NCBI GenBank assembly: GCA_910577935.1 | Contig: CAJTOT010000008.1 | Span: 42,044-48,076, forward strand | Direction: 5' to 3' | Length of the DNA: 6,033 nucleotides | Source: an uncultured Hungatella sp. | Lineage (GTDB): Bacteria; Bacillota; Clostridia; Lachnospirales; Lachnospiraceae | In this document: piece by piece, positions 5,852-6,033 of the stretch | Numbering within the stretch: position 1 is the stretch's first letter | Layout: every line of letters begins with the position of its first letter | Program-made: the position numbers and the translations under genes | Notes under the pieces: model-generated | The model's database searches: none | What the model was told of the DNA's origin: nothing | What the model saw: the letters and a program-made list of their open reading frames with translations, nothing else

Positions 5852-6033
5852 CTACACTGGCTCCCCCAGTTCCATCTCCCCCAGCAGTTTCCGCTCATAC
5901 TCCGGATCTTCCTTAAACCAGCTGAAGTGGAAGGCGATGGCCTCCGCAAGGTCAGCGCCGGCGTGGAGAGAGGCCAGGCGGCCGTATCCGTCGGGAATTT
6001 CCCAGGCGGCCTCCGCTCGAGGGCAGCCCAGAC
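5852..6033 (-). CDS. C-terminal part of an unidentified minus-strand gene
   Basis: Reading the minus strand from the window edge gives an open frame of 59 codons ending in TAG (complement of 5852-5854); the 5' part lies outside the window. The visible residues include WEIPDGYGRLASLHAG, then FHFSWFKEDPEYERKLLGE, and end in GEPV. The other two minus-strand frames are poor: one hits a stop within about 27 codons and the other reads as low-quality Arg/Pro/Ser sequence. I do not recognise the family. It converges on gene C, with stops only nine bases apart. It has the same orientation as the 164-residue gene on the other side of the operon. Confidence 0.65.
   Translation of the reverse strand, partial: LGCPRAEAAWEIPDGYGRLASLHAGADLAEAIAFHFSWFKEDPEYERKLLGEMELGEPV

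Overview
The window looks like Bacillota DNA, most likely from a gut clostridium of the Lachnospiraceae type. The supports are strong AGGAGG-type ribosome sites before most starts, a moderate GC level with frequent AGA/AGG/GGA codons, a TTG start, and a first gene that resembles, from memory, a small uncharacterised clostridial family. The genus cannot be fixed from the sequence alone.

Layout: a complete small gene of unknown function lies on the minus strand (42-536). A 460-base non-coding stretch (537-996) follows. It holds a likely minus-strand promoter for that gene, an AT-rich block with a 9-bp inverted repeat, a near-consensus plus-strand promoter (763-790), and a leader of about 200 bases rich in inverted repeats that cannot all pair at once. 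Three tightly packed plus-strand genes then fill 997-5842. At the right edge is the C-terminal part of another minus-strand gene (5852 to beyond the window).

The three-gene operon is the main content. Gene A (462 codons) is a soluble protein that I do not recognise. Gene B (461 codons) and gene C (689 codons) both carry the DUF262 (GmrS-like, ParB/Srx-related) signature, including an exact DGQQR motif in each. They are so different from one another that they are not a recent duplication. DUF262 is the NTP-dependent half of modification-sensing restriction enzymes such as GmrSD, BrxU and SspE, where it is normally joined to a DUF1524 HNH nuclease. No HNH nuclease, methyltransferase or helicase is visible here. 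The operon therefore looks like a compact, self-contained candidate phage-defence module with two unlike DUF262 proteins and an orphan partner, A, as possible effector or specificity subunit. That role is inference from family and gene order.

Both flanking genes point the same way (minus), opposite to the operon. This fits a cassette inserted between two formerly neighbouring chromosomal genes. I saw no insertion sequence, integrase, tRNA, rRNA or CRISPR array.
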